Source: Arthrobacter sp. efr-133-TYG-118 (lineage in GTDB: Bacteria; Actinomycetota; Actinomycetes; Actinomycetales; Micrococcaceae). Taken from it: a DNA stretch of 64,000 nt. The position numbers and the translations under genes are program-made. Positions 50,941 to 63,585 of the stretch are shown here, piece by piece (within the stretch, counting starts at the first letter, position 1; each line of letters starts with the position of its first letter). The notes under the pieces were generated by a model, which worked only from the letters and a program-made list of their open reading frames with translations, was not told the DNA's origin and did no database searches. The stretch lies in assembly GCF_030209755.1 (NCBI RefSeq), contig NZ_JARVRH010000009.1:124001-188000 (forward strand), in the 5' to 3' direction.

Positions 50941-50998
50941 AGAACAAGCTGCGAGCCTCAGGGCAACCCACACACAACATTGAAGGGACGATGCCGTC

Positions 50999-51622
50999 AT
51001 GAAAGGCATTCACGACAACAAACACACAGATTGCGGTCCGGATATGGAACGCTTCGGACGCGGCCGGAGCCGTCGCGGACCCCACGGACACGGCGGATTC
51101 GGGCCAGGCCGCGGGTTTGGGCCAGGCCGCGGTTTCGGACCGGGCTTCGGGCCGGGGTTTGGCCCAGGCTTTGGTCCCGGCGGCCAGCGCCGGGCCAACA
51201 AGGGCGACGTTCGTTTCGCGATCCTCTCCCTGCTGGCCGAAGCACCATCCAACGGATACGGACTCATCAAGACAATCGCCGAGAAGACGTCCGGATCGTG
51301 GCGCCCAAGCCCGGGTTCCGTCTATCCGACGCTGCAGCAGCTCGTTGACGAGGAGCTCATTGCACCCGTCGGCGAAGGCCGACGCACCGAATTCACACTC
51401 ACCGACGCCGGGAAGGCATACGTCGCGGAGCACGCCGAGGAGCTGGAAAATGCGTGGAACATCGATCCAGAAGGATCAGGACCCGCGTTTCACCAGAGCG
51501 TGGCAAAGCTCATGGGGGTTATCCACCAATTCCGCTTCGCCGCAACCGACGAACAACGCACGGCCGCCATGGAAAGAATCGACGAAACCCGGCGAGCGCT
51601 CTACCACATCCTCGCTGACTAG
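50999..51622 (+). CDS. PadR-family regulator with Gly/Phe/Pro-rich N-terminus
   Basis: The 207-residue protein starts with a low-complexity run of FGPG and GRG units (residues 20-63), then the PadR winged helix (DVRFAILSLLAEAPSNGYGLIKTIAEKTSGSWRPSPGSVYPTLQQL) and a C-terminal helical domain with LENAWNIDPEG. The G/F-rich leader is common in actinobacterial PadR proteins and its role is not known. Autoregulation through 50919-50940 is likely. The gene ends at a long hairpin. Confidence 0.9.
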   Translation: MKGIHDNKHTDCGPDMERFGRGRSRRGPHGHGGFGPGRGFGPGRGFGPGFGPGFGPGFGPGGQRRANKGDVRFAILSLLAEAPSNGYGLIKTIAEKTSGSWRPSPGSVYPTLQQLVDEELIAPVGEGRRTEFTLTDAGKAYVAEHAEELENAWNIDPEGSGPAFHQSVAKLMGVIHQFRFAATDEQRTAAMERIDETRRALYHILAD

Positions 51623-51631
51623 CACCGCACC

Positions 51632-51675
51632 TTCCGAAGCCGCGACGCGGAGTCGACCTGCTCGCGGCTTCGGAA
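51632..51675 (+). terminator. Hairpin after the PadR gene
   Basis: A perfect 14-bp stem (51632-51645 with 51662-51675) starts 10 bases after the stop. There is no T-run. Confidence 0.6.
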
Positions 51676-51868
51676 ACGTCTGCCTGAGTTTCCCCGCGCC
51701 CTGGCCGTCGTGCGCATGGACTTGAGCTCGCCCTGCTTCCCTGAGCCAAGTGGGGAATCGATGAGTTTGAGCGCGCACTCCCCTGGTTCGGTTTCCGGTC
51801 TATGCTGGGTTTCGCGGTTGCGCCGGGCTCGACCAAGCGCTCCGAACTGCTACTGAGAGCGATGGTCC

Positions 51869-53110
51869 ATGAGCGGTTGCGAAGCAGTCTTGGCAGGCCT
51901 TGAAGCAGAGCTCGGTTGGATCCGTGATACCTACATCGATCTGCATAGGCACCCCGAGCTGAGCCTCGAGGAGCATAGAACTTCGAAGCTCGTCGAGGGA
52001 AAACTCGCGGCATTCGGCTATAACGTAACCCGCATCGGGGGCACCGGCGTCGTCGGTATCCTCGCAAACGGAGACGGCCCGACGGTGCTTGCCCGCGCAG
52101 ACACGGACGCGCTACCCGTCGCCGAGGCTACCGGGCTGCCTTATGCGTCGACCGTGGACGGGGTCATGCACGCGTGCGGGCACGACCTGCACGTCGCTGC
52201 GCTGCTCGGCGCCGCCAAGCTCATGGCCGACGGGCGAAGAGCCTGGTCCGGGACCTACATCGCGCTGTTCCAACCCGGCGAAGAGATCGGGGCCGGAGCC
52301 CAAGCAATGGTCGACGACGGACTCGTCGCCAAAGTGCCGCCGCCCGACGTTGCCTTCGCCCAGCATGTGATGCCGATCCCGGCGGGGAGGATCGCCACCA
52401 CGGCGGGCCCAGTCCTCTCAGCCGCGGACTCGCTCAAGATCACCGTGTACGGGAAGGGCGCGCACGGCTCGATGCCGCACATGTCCGTTGACCCGGTGGT
52501 GCTGGCCTCCTCGATCGTGCTCAGACTTCAGTCCATCGTCTCGCGGGAGACCAAGCCGGGCGACTTCGCGGTTGTCACGGTGGGGGCGCTCAACGCCGGA
52601 GCGACCTCGAACATCATCCCCGACCGGGCCACCCTCCTGCTCAACGTCCGCACTTACGACGCCCAGGTCCGTGCATCCGTCCTCGCGGCCATTGAGCGGA
52701 TAGTCAAGGGCGAGTGCTACGCCGCCGGATCACCGCAAGACCCTGATTTCGAGTACTACGACCAATTCCCGCTCACCAGCAACGACGCGGCCGTGACGGA
52801 GAAGGTGCGGGCCGCATTCTCCGCCCGCTTCGGGGCGGACTCCGTGCGCCACGCCACACCACAGACCGCGTCGGAGGACTTCAGCCGCATTCCGGACGCT
52901 TTCGGCGTACCGTACACGTTCTGGTTCCTGGGCGGTGTGGATCCCGAAACCTACCGCGCCGCCGCCGAACGCGGGACAGTAGCCCAGGACATAGCGGCCA
53001 ACCACTCCCCGCTCTTCGCGCCAGTGATGGACCCGGCTCTATCCATAGGTGTCCAGACCCACGTGGTCGCAGCACTGTCTTACCTGTCCACGGAAGGCGC
53101 AACACCATGA
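51869..53110 (+). CDS. M20-family amidohydrolase (hippurate/aminoacylase type)
   Basis: The 413-residue zinc enzyme has LHRHPELSLEEHRT at the start, metal ligands in HACGHDLHVAALLG and the catalytic Glu pair in LFQPGEEIGAGAQ, a lid/dimerisation domain in the middle (GKGAHGSMPHMSVDP), and the late Asp/His in TASEDFSRIP and AANHSPLF. Members hydrolyse N-acyl amino acids. No signal peptide. It is transcribed alone. Confidence 0.9.
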   Translation: MSGCEAVLAGLEAELGWIRDTYIDLHRHPELSLEEHRTSKLVEGKLAAFGYNVTRIGGTGVVGILANGDGPTVLARADTDALPVAEATGLPYASTVDGVMHACGHDLHVAALLGAAKLMADGRRAWSGTYIALFQPGEEIGAGAQAMVDDGLVAKVPPPDVAFAQHVMPIPAGRIATTAGPVLSAADSLKITVYGKGAHGSMPHMSVDPVVLASSIVLRLQSIVSRETKPGDFAVVTVGALNAGATSNIIPDRATLLLNVRTYDAQVRASVLAAIERIVKGECYAAGSPQDPDFEYYDQFPLTSNDAAVTEKVRAAFSARFGADSVRHATPQTASEDFSRIPDAFGVPYTFWFLGGVDPETYRAAAERGTVAQDIAANHSPLFAPVMDPALSIGVQTHVVAALSYLSTEGATP

Positions 53111-53164
53111 GCCCGGACGACGGCGGGACCTCCCGCCGTCGTGCCATGCGTTAAGCGACGCGAT

Positions 53165-53425
53165 TCAGGAGTACCACTGCCACTCAGGCGGTGCCCAGCC
53201 TGAGGGAACCTGATGGTTGTCCTTAGTACCGCATCTTGCACAGCTGTAGCTTGCCGACGGTGGCCGCAATCCGCTGCCATCGGCCGCATAGACAGCGGGA
53301 ACATACTCATGGAAGGTCAAAGGAAACCCTGGACCGCACTGCCCACAGGCCGGCACCCGGGGCGGCGCTGCGGGAACACAGGGACGATAAGTGGCCATTC
53401 GATGTCCAGCACGGGCAACCGTCAT
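53165..53425 (-). CDS. Small zinc-ribbon-like protein
   Basis: An ATG at 53425 preceded by GAGGGAG opens 86 residues. Two Cys pairs, CGQCG near residue 28 and CARCG near residue 62, suggest a zinc ribbon; the C-terminus is rich in Pro and Trp (GWAPPEWQWYS). No family is recognised and it stands alone. The Cys spacing and good ribosome-binding site argue that it is real. Confidence 0.6.
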   Translation of the reverse strand: MTVARAGHRMATYRPCVPAAPPRVPACGQCGPGFPLTFHEYVPAVYAADGSGLRPPSASYSCARCGTKDNHQVPSGWAPPEWQWYS

Positions 53426-53709
53426 GTTTCTCCCTCACGTCTTCATCGGTCGGGAATCGGCGTTGGCCAGATCCCGCGTTCAAAGTTCATGCCCGAACGC
53501 CCACATCGTTCATATGAACCCAATGGGGCAGCCAGCGGGTAGTGGGTCAAACCCTATGTCAGGATTCCCTTAAGGGCCATGGGCAAGCCGGAAAAGATGG
53601 TTCGCAATCAGTTAAGCCGCTAACGGAGGCATCTGTTGCCTGCGTCACATCCTCCGTTTAGTCTTTGTTCCGGGCCGCAGCGTCGCGGTTCATGATCGGA
53701 AGAGGACTC

Positions 53710-54015
53710 ATGACCGAAAAAATCCGGCTTCTCGTAAAAATGGACATCGATGGTGCCCAGGTCCGCATCTCAGCCCACGGGCATCTAACCTCCCGCAGCC
53801 TCCACGCCCTCTACGTCGTCGCGAGGCGGGCCAACGCCCTCATGCATGGTCTGGCCCTTGAAATCGACGTTAGCGGAGCAAACGTCGACCGCGCCGCCAT
53901 GGAAGCGCTCCTAGGCTGCTCGCAATCCCGCCGTCTTCCGGCCCTGATCGATCCCCAACAGTCAGATGTCAACATCTCGGTCCGGTCATCCGCCGACGCT
54001 GTGATGGCCGCCTGA
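53710..54015 (+). CDS. Small STAS-like protein
   Basis: The ATG at 53710 follows AGAGGA and gives 101 residues. The layout of alternating strands and helices (RISAHGHLTSRSLHALYVVARRA, ALEIDVSGANVDRAAMEALL) resembles STAS/anti-sigma-antagonist domains, but the usual phospho-Ser site is not clear. It could be a small regulator of stress sigma factors. Its stop is directly followed by the remains of a PAP2 phosphatase gene. Confidence 0.55.
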   Translation: MTEKIRLLVKMDIDGAQVRISAHGHLTSRSLHALYVVARRANALMHGLALEIDVSGANVDRAAMEALLGCSQSRRLPALIDPQQSDVNISVRSSADAVMAA

Positions 54016-54483
54016 ATCCGGGCGGCGCTGGGGCCGCACATAGTCTCCAAAGCATCACTGCTGGCCTTCGCAACGGGCTGGGTCTACGACGCAGTAACAG
54101 AAGCAAATGGCGTGGCCGCCCTGGACCACCCCGTCCTGGACGCAGCGAAGACCATGCGCAGCCCCGCACTGGACGCTGCAGCCACTGCCTACACCGATTT
54201 GGGTGGAGGCATCGGGATGCCGATCCTGGCGGCGATCGCCACCGCAGTACTGGTCCTCCGGGCCCGCTCCTGGACCCCGGCGATCCTCATTGTGACTGCA
54301 GCAGCCGGCTCCCTGTTCATGACAATCGCCGGCAAGCAGCTCACCGGTCGCGCCCGGCCCCTGCTCAGCGATGCGGTGCCGCCCTACGAGTATTCCCCCT
54401 CGTTTCCCAGCGGGCATTCGCTGAACTCGTTCGTTCTCGCCGGAATCATCGCCTACCTGGTCGTCCTGCGTTGCCGCAGGTGA
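54016..54483 (+). pseudogene. Remnant of a PAP2-family phosphatase
   Basis: The frame from 54016 encodes membrane-protein sequence in good codon use (SKASLLAFATGWVYDAV, then GGIGMPILAAIATAVLVL), with phosphatase motif 1 (KQLTGRARP) and motif 2 (PSGH). It stops after LAGIIAYLVVLRCRR, before motif 3 (SRxxxxxH), so the active site is incomplete. No ATG precedes the first membrane segment; only a GTG at 54112, inside the conserved region, could start it. Both ends are lost, so I call it a pseudogene. Confidence 0.65.
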
Positions 54484-54509
54484 AGGGAAGGAGCCGAACA
54501 AAAGGTAGC

Positions 54510-54544
54510 GTGATGGGGCAGACATGCTCCGCCTGCCCCATCAC
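54510..54544. terminator. Hairpin between convergent units
   Basis: A perfect 12-bp stem (54510-54521 with 54533-54544) lies between the PAP2 remnant and the convergent hydroxyacid dehydrogenase gene, serving either or both. Confidence 0.65.
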
Positions 54545-54559
54545 GTCGTTGGATTGCCG

Positions 54560-55519
54560 CTAATTGATCGGTGCGGGCGGTTGTTCGCCACTGAGCACGG
54601 CGAGGGCGTTGTCGGCGGCGAGCATCGCCATCGCCGTGCGCGTCTCCACTGTGGCGGAGCCCAGATGCGGCACTAGCACCACGTTCTCCAGGTCCAGCAA
54701 TGCGGGATGGACCTGGGGCTCACGCTCGAAGACGTCCAGCCCGGCACCGGCGATGACGCCGTCGCTGAGCGCGGCAGCAAGCGCCGCTTCGTCGATGATC
54801 GGTCCGCGCGCGGTATTGACGAGGTATGCCGAGCTCTTCATCGCCGCGAGTTGTTCCGCGCCGATCAGATGGTGCGTGGCGGGGCCGTAAGGGCAGTGCA
54901 GCGAGACGACATCGGAAACTGCCAGCAACTCGTCGAGATCGACCCGCCGGGCGCCCAGTTCCGCGGCGATTGCGGGGTCGATCTCGCTGCGCGACTGGTA
55001 GACGATTTCCATGCCGAAGGCCTTGGCCCGACGTGCGGTCGCCTGGCCGATGCCGCCCATGCCGACGACGCCTAGGGTCTTGCTTTGCAGGCTGGACCCG
55101 AGCAGGAAGAACATGCCCCACTTCCACGGCTGACCGGCGCGGATAAGCCGTTCGCCCTCACCCAGCCGGCGGGTTGCCATGAGGATGAGCCCGAAGGCGA
55201 TGTCGGCGGTTGCCTCGGTGAGTACACCGGGCGTGTTGGTGGCGACGATGCGGCGTTCGGTGCAGGCCGGCACGTCGATGTTGTCATAGCCCACGGCGAC
55301 GTTCGCGACGACCTTGAGCCGCGGGCCGGCAGCGTCGAGCAGCTCGGCGTCGATGCGTTCGGTGAGCAGGCTTACGACGGCGTCCGCCCCGGCCACGCGG
55401 CGCAGGAGCTCCTCGCGGCCAATCGACTCCGAACCCGTCCAGGCATCGACTTCGTGCTCGGCACGAAGCTTTTCGATCGCGGCGTCGGGCACCCGCCCCG
55501 TGACGACTACCCGGCTCAT
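54560..55519 (-). CDS. D-2-hydroxyacid dehydrogenase
   Basis: The ATG at 55519 overlaps the aminotransferase stop (ATGA) and gives 319 residues; an upstream GTG-type start is less likely. The NAD-binding motif is VVGMGGIGQATARRAK, and the catalytic Arg, Glu and His lie in NTARGPIIDE, DVFEREPQVH and VPHLGSAT. The family includes glyoxylate, hydroxypyruvate and branched 2-keto acid reductases. With the aminotransferase upstream, it probably reduces the keto acid that enzyme forms. Confidence 0.9.
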   Translation of the reverse strand: MSRVVVTGRVPDAAIEKLRAEHEVDAWTGSESIGREELLRRVAGADAVVSLLTERIDAELLDAAGPRLKVVANVAVGYDNIDVPACTERRIVATNTPGVLTEATADIAFGLILMATRRLGEGERLIRAGQPWKWGMFFLLGSSLQSKTLGVVGMGGIGQATARRAKAFGMEIVYQSRSEIDPAIAAELGARRVDLDELLAVSDVVSLHCPYGPATHHLIGAEQLAAMKSSAYLVNTARGPIIDEAALAAALSDGVIAGAGLDVFEREPQVHPALLDLENVVLVPHLGSATVETRTAMAMLAADNALAVLSGEQPPAPIN

Positions 55520-56715
55520 GCCGTCTCGATCCACTTGCGCAGGCGGCCGAGACCGTCGTTGATGTCTGGCACCTCGATGCCCGAATAGGCGAGCCGGATG
55601 TACTGCCGCTCCTCACCGGGCAGGCGCCGGCCGAAGTGTTCACGAGTGCAGAAGGAGACGCCCGTCTGGTACAGGGCATCTGTGGCGAAATCTCCGACTG
55701 CCGTGTAACCCAAGCGCTCCATAACCTCGGTGACATCGGGGAACAGGTAGAACGTCGACTGCGGCACGGCGACATGCATGCCGGGGATGTCATTCACGAG
55801 CTCGCATGCGGCATCCCGGCGCTCGCGCAGCACGTCGAGCATCCGCTGCACAGGTTCCTGGGGACCTCGGAGCGCTTCGATTCCGGCCCACTGCACATAA
55901 TGCGTCGTGCAGGACTCATCGTTGGTGTTGAGCGTGCTGAGCACCTTGGCGATCTCGAGCGGGGCAACGGCGCAGCCGAGGCGTGAGCCGGTCATCGCGA
56001 ACTTCTTACTGAACGTGTAGAGGATGACGGTCCGCTCAGCCATGCCGGGAAGCGATGCGATCGAGCTCGAGACCCCCTCATAGCGGGTCTCGAAGTAGGC
56101 CTCGTCGGAGAGCACCCAGAGGTCGTGTTCCATTGCGAGCTGTGCGATGGCCTCCCGCTCGGCCGCCGTCGACTCCGCCGAGATGGGGTTCTGCAGGTCG
56201 TTGTAGATGATGGCGACCGTGTTCGGGGTGATTGACGCGCGGATCTGGTCGAGGTCGATCGCGAAGCCCGTGCTCGTGGGCACGTAACGGTAGGGCACGG
56301 CGGTTCCGCCGAGGTACTCGATCTGCGATTCGTAGATCGGGAAGCCGGGGTTGGGGTAGAGCACGTCCTGGCCGGGGTTCATGACCGCCTGCAGGAATTT
56401 CGTGATGACGGGCTTGCCACCTGTCATCACCACCACGTTGTCGGGGGAGAACGTGATCCCGCGGCGCGAGCCGAGGTCCTCGGCGAGGGCTTCGCGCAGT
56501 TGCGGGATGCCGGGACCGGGGCAGTATCCCGTGTAGCCGTCGGCAATCGCCCTGTTCATCGCCTCCACGATGTGCGGGGCCGTCGGGATGTTGATGTCGC
56601 CAAGATGAAAGGGGTACACACTGTTCCCCTTCGCTTTCCAGGCGGCTGCGGCCTGGGCGACGCTGAAGGCGGTTTCGGTGCCCAGACGTTCAAGCCGGTG
56701 CGCGAGTTGCTGCAT
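55516..56715 (-). CDS. Class I PLP-dependent aminotransferase
   Basis: The 399-residue fold-type I enzyme has HLGDINIPTAPHIVEAM at the start, the PLP Lys in LYTFSKKFAMTGSRLG, a Tyr-Asn-Asp stretch IIYNDLQNPISAES where most members have NPxNPTG, and the carboxylate-binding Arg in IRLAYSG. Substrate unknown; aspartate/alanine-type. It is the first gene of the operon with the hydroxyacid dehydrogenase. Its promoter carries sites like those of the GntR-controlled purU promoter. Confidence 0.88.
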   Translation of the reverse strand: MQQLAHRLERLGTETAFSVAQAAAAWKAKGNSVYPFHLGDINIPTAPHIVEAMNRAIADGYTGYCPGPGIPQLREALAEDLGSRRGITFSPDNVVVMTGGKPVITKFLQAVMNPGQDVLYPNPGFPIYESQIEYLGGTAVPYRYVPTSTGFAIDLDQIRASITPNTVAIIYNDLQNPISAESTAAEREAIAQLAMEHDLWVLSDEAYFETRYEGVSSSIASLPGMAERTVILYTFSKKFAMTGSRLGCAVAPLEIAKVLSTLNTNDESCTTHYVQWAGIEALRGPQEPVQRMLDVLRERRDAACELVNDIPGMHVAVPQSTFYLFPDVTEVMERLGYTAVGDFATDALYQTGVSFCTREHFGRRLPGEERQYIRLAYSGIEVPDINDGLGRLRKWIETA

Positions 56716-56778
56716 ACTGTTCCACTCCTCGTTGAGTTGACGATCGATTCTCCGGCGAATTCAGATCAAGTTCGGGAC

Positions 56779-56813
56779 TAATATATCAAACCACGAATTA
56801 AGATATACGAATA
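56779..56813. promoter_or_regulatory. GntR-type half-sites before the aminotransferase operon
   Basis: TAATATATCA (56779-56788) differs at one base from TGATATATCA before purU (59937-59946), and TATACG (56804-56809) also occurs before purU (59918-59923). They lie 64-94 bases upstream of the aminotransferase start. Confidence 0.5.
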
Positions 56814-56969
56814 GTGCCAAGGGGAACAAGGGTTCTTCCTTACGAGTCAACCCGTCCTCTGGCGTGAGGTCTAAGACGGGCGTACCGTCGGTTAAACCCA
56901 CGCGGTAGCAGCGAAAGGCAGCCCGCGCCCCGCGCGGCACATAAATGCGCTCGTTTGAAGGAGCCGGCA

Positions 56970-59126
56970 GTGGCTGGATGGAATGCTGACACGGCGGCTG
57001 GACCCCTGGGGTCAGGCACAGTGACTTTGGTCGAAGGATCATCCTTCTGCATTTCATCGGCCAACGGAGACATCCATCCCGAACTCCCGCACGGGGTCTT
57101 CCACCTGGATACTCGCATCCTGTCCCGCTGGAATCTAACCATCAACGGCAAGCCCCTCGAACCCCTGGCTGCCGAGACGAAGGAACCGTATCGGGCCATA
57201 TTCGCTGGCCGCCTGCAGCTCTCGGATGGGTATGCGGACAGTCCATTGATCGTGGAACGGCTGCGTGAGGTGGGGGCAGGGATCCGGGAGCGGATCACCA
57301 TCCGCAATTACTCGGCGGAGCCTGCTGAGTGCAAGATTGTGCTTGCCGTCGAAGCGGATTTCGCCGATTTGTTCGAAGTGAAAGAGGCACGAATCCAACG
57401 ACGATGGACTGAGACACGCGATCAGGACGGCGACTCGCTGGAAATCCAAGCCACGTGGCACGACGTCCGGAAGGGCGTCGTCGTCACGGCGGATGGGGCC
57501 AAAGCCGCAGGTGAGGGGCTGACATTCGAGATAGTGGTCCCTCCCTACGGGTACTGGAGTACCCGATTGAATGTTGTACCCACGGACAATGGTGCTCGTC
57601 CCGACGCGCCATTTGTCCATCCGGCTCCTGGCGAAATGTCTCCTAGTGACCGGCGCCGTCAAGAGTGGGTGGCGAAGATTCCGGCACTGCAAATGGGCAA
57701 CCTTTCCATCCAGCGGACGCTGCGGCGAAGCTACGACGACTTGGGAGCGCTTAGAATCGAGGACCCTGGGCATCCAGAGCGCGTGGTCGTCGCTGCCGGA
57801 GCGCCGTGGTTCATGACTCTGTTCGGTCGCGATTCGCTGTGGGCTTCGGAAATGTCGCTTCCAGTGGACCCTTCCCTGGCCCTGGGCACTCTGAAGACCC
57901 TGGCTGACCACCAGGGCAGCGTCGTGGACGTGATGAGCGAAGAGGAGCCCGGCAAGATCCTGCACGAGGTACGGCTCGATGTCTCCAGCGGGCTGGCGCT
58001 TGGCGGCAAATCCACCTACTACGGAAGCGTCGACGCAACTCCGCTGTTCGTGGTCGTGCTGGGTTCCGTCAGTCGCTGGGGTTTTGACAAAGCGACCATC
58101 GCCGCCCTGTTGCCCAACGCGGACCGCGCCTTGGAGTGGATCCGGGAATACGGGGACCGGGATGGGGACGGATTTGTCGAGTATGAGCGCCTCAACGATC
58201 ACGGGTTGGTCAACCAAGGATGGAAGGACTCCTGGGACGGCATCAACTTCGCCGACGGAACCCTCGCGGAACCGCCGATCGCCCTGTGCGAGGTCCAGGC
58301 CTACGTCCACGGCGCATACGTGGCGCGCTCCTGGATGGCGTACGACGCCGGCGATCTCGCCTTGGCAGCCGAGCTTCGAGACCGGGCCGCGAAACTGAAG
58401 CAGCAGTTCAACGAACAGTTCTGGCTGCCCGACAAAGGCTACTACGCCGTTGCGCTCGACCGCGATAAGCGGCCGGTGGACGCCTGCGCGTCCAATATGG
58501 GCCACTGCCTCTGGTTCGGCCTTGTGGATGAGGACAAGGCGCCACAAATGGTCGAGCGTCTGATGTCCCCGGAGATGTTCAGCGGATGGGGAGTGCGGAC
58601 CTTGGCCAGCGACATGCGGGCCTATAACCCTGCCAGCTATCACAACGGGTCGGTCTGGCCCCACGACAATGCGCTCATTGTGGCTGGGCTGCTCCGATAT
58701 GGGTTTGTGGAAGAAGCACAGCGGATAGCCACTGCACTGCTGGAGGCGGCCGAATACTCGGGCGGCCGACTGCCCGAGCTATTCTGCGGCTTCAGCCGCG
58801 ACCAGTTTGCCGAACCCGTGCCCTACCCCACGGCTTGTTCTCCACAGGCTTGGGCCGCGACCACACCAATCCTGCTGGTGACCAGCCTGATGCGCTACGA
58901 CGCACACATTTCCCAAGGGGGGCTATGGCTGGACCCTGTCCTGCCGGATTCCTACGGCGAACTGCACATCACGAACGCGCCTATGGGCTCCGGCCGGATC
59001 ACCATCGACATATCCGGTTCAGCCGCCTCCGTTCAGGGCGTGCCGGAGGGCTTGGTGCTCCACCGCGGGCAACGGCCGTGGATAACCGATCTCGTGGAGC
59101 AAGCCAAACTGCGTCCGGAAAAATAG
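56970..59126 (+). CDS. Glycogen debranching enzyme-like glycoside hydrolase
   Basis: The GTG at 56970 follows AAGGAG by 6 bases and gives 718 residues; a TTG five codons earlier overlaps that site. The N-terminal beta domain (SSANGDIHPELPHGVFHLDTRILSRWNL) is the GDE N-terminal type; the C-terminal (alpha/alpha)6 barrel has FMTLFGRDSLWASEMSL, WIREYGDRDGDGFVEY, LVNQGWKDSWDG and HNGSVWPHDNALIV, where the acidic catalytic residues lie. The substrate is an alpha-glucan or related oligosaccharide. It is transcribed alone, divergent from the aminotransferase. Confidence 0.86.
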   Translation: MAGWNADTAAGPLGSGTVTLVEGSSFCISSANGDIHPELPHGVFHLDTRILSRWNLTINGKPLEPLAAETKEPYRAIFAGRLQLSDGYADSPLIVERLREVGAGIRERITIRNYSAEPAECKIVLAVEADFADLFEVKEARIQRRWTETRDQDGDSLEIQATWHDVRKGVVVTADGAKAAGEGLTFEIVVPPYGYWSTRLNVVPTDNGARPDAPFVHPAPGEMSPSDRRRQEWVAKIPALQMGNLSIQRTLRRSYDDLGALRIEDPGHPERVVVAAGAPWFMTLFGRDSLWASEMSLPVDPSLALGTLKTLADHQGSVVDVMSEEEPGKILHEVRLDVSSGLALGGKSTYYGSVDATPLFVVVLGSVSRWGFDKATIAALLPNADRALEWIREYGDRDGDGFVEYERLNDHGLVNQGWKDSWDGINFADGTLAEPPIALCEVQAYVHGAYVARSWMAYDAGDLALAAELRDRAAKLKQQFNEQFWLPDKGYYAVALDRDKRPVDACASNMGHCLWFGLVDEDKAPQMVERLMSPEMFSGWGVRTLASDMRAYNPASYHNGSVWPHDNALIVAGLLRYGFVEEAQRIATALLEAAEYSGGRLPELFCGFSRDQFAEPVPYPTACSPQAWAATTPILLVTSLMRYDAHISQGGLWLDPVLPDSYGELHITNAPMGSGRITIDISGSAASVQGVPEGLVLHRGQRPWITDLVEQAKLRPEK

Positions 59127-59178
59127 GCCGCGGGAGACCTAACGACGGCGGCGGCACGCTGGGCCGGAGTGGTCTTCT

Positions 59179-59862
59179 TTACGCAGCAAACAGCGCTGAA
59201 CGGACGGCCTTTTCGAAGCCGTCGACGTGAATTCGCGCCAGTTCTGCAGCCCTGGCCTCGTCGCCGTCGATCACCGCACCGAGAAGATCAAGGTGTTCAT
59301 GAACGTGGCGGGAAAGATCAGGCAGGCGATCGAGGACCATGCACCAGATCCGCGTCGCCAGGTTGTCGTAGCGGATCAGCACATCCTCCAAGTGCGGATT
59401 TGCCGCTGCCGCATAGATCCCCTGGTGCACGCGGGCATCAAGACGGAGCGTCTCCACCACGGAGGCGCCGTTGACCTCGAATGACTCCACCGCACGCATC
59501 ACAGAGCGCAGGCGCTCCCTGGTTGCCGGCGTCGCAACCCGCGCCGCCCGCGCAGCCGCCAGGGGCTCGAGCTGGGCGCGAATCTCCGATATAAACGCCA
59601 GATCTGTCACCTCAACGCGGGTGGCGAAGGTTCCCCTTCGCGGATAGCTGATGACCAAGCGGTCCAATTCGAGGCGCTTCAATGCTTCCCTCACGGGAGT
59701 GCGCCCTATGCCAAGGTCCCTCGCCAGCGCGTCGTCGTTCAACAAGTCGCCCGGCTTGATGTCCAGCGTCAGGAGCCTGTCGCGTATCCGCTCGTAGGCC
59801 ACCTCAGCCAGGGACCTCGGACCGGCGGCATCCACTACTACTTCCAGCGCTTCAAATACCAC
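59179..59862 (-). CDS. GntR-family (FCD) regulator
   Basis: A GTG start at 59862 gives 227 residues. The winged helix is AYERIRDRLLTLDIKPGD, LARDLGIGRTPVREALKRLELDRLV; the C-terminal FCD domain has metal-binding-type residues in LDARVHQGIYAAAANPHL and HVHEHLDLLGAVIDGD. FCD-type GntR proteins sense small carboxylates. It is transcribed divergently from purU-dmg with palindrome CTGATATATCAG between them, so it probably controls dimethylglycine catabolism. Confidence 0.88.
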   Translation of the reverse strand: MVFEALEVVVDAAGPRSLAEVAYERIRDRLLTLDIKPGDLLNDDALARDLGIGRTPVREALKRLELDRLVISYPRRGTFATRVEVTDLAFISEIRAQLEPLAAARAARVATPATRERLRSVMRAVESFEVNGASVVETLRLDARVHQGIYAAAANPHLEDVLIRYDNLATRIWCMVLDRLPDLSRHVHEHLDLLGAVIDGDEARAAELARIHVDGFEKAVRSALFAA

Positions 59863-59935
59863 GGTACCGACCTTTCGCGTCCAGCCAAGCGGACTATTGA
59901 CCTTACTCGAACTCCAGTATACGCTAGTTCCCAGT

Positions 59936-59947
59936 CTGATATATCAG
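59936..59947. promoter_or_regulatory. GntR-type palindrome before purU
   Basis: CTGATATATCAG (59936-59947) is a perfect 12-bp palindrome in the divergent GntR/purU region, 35 bases before purU. A second ATATATC follows at 59961. Confidence 0.55.
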
Positions 59948-59981
59948 TAACTGACTTGAAAATATATCTTAAGGAGGAGAC

Positions 59982-63450
<3,469 letters not shown>

Positions 63451-63473
63451 CACCACGGGCCATCCAAAGGCAT

Positions 63474-63512
63474 GCGGCCCGGACTCATCCTCGCAACCAG
63501 AGTCCGGGCCGC
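63474..63512 (+). terminator. Terminator after dimethylglycine oxidase
   Basis: A perfect 13-bp GC-rich stem (63474-63486 with 63500-63512) is followed by TGCTTTTCCC. It lies 24 bases after the stop and separates dmg from the cyclodeaminase gene. Confidence 0.8.
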
Positions 63513-63585
63513 TGCTTTTCCCTCGACTCTTCTACCGCCCCAGCTCTCCAAGCCCAGCCTCGGAAGACACAGCCCAGGAAAACCC

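Noticed and set aside
54112-54483. Intact small PAP2 phosphatase starting at GTG 54112
   Set aside because: The start falls inside conserved sequence and motif 3 is absent, so it is better read as a remnant.
57135-58664. 509-codon minus-strand frame
   Set aside because: It is the shadow of the debranching enzyme on the plus strand.
59863-59981. Glycine riboswitch upstream of the purU-dmg operon
   Set aside because: The leader is short and AT-rich, without the paired aptamer elements expected.
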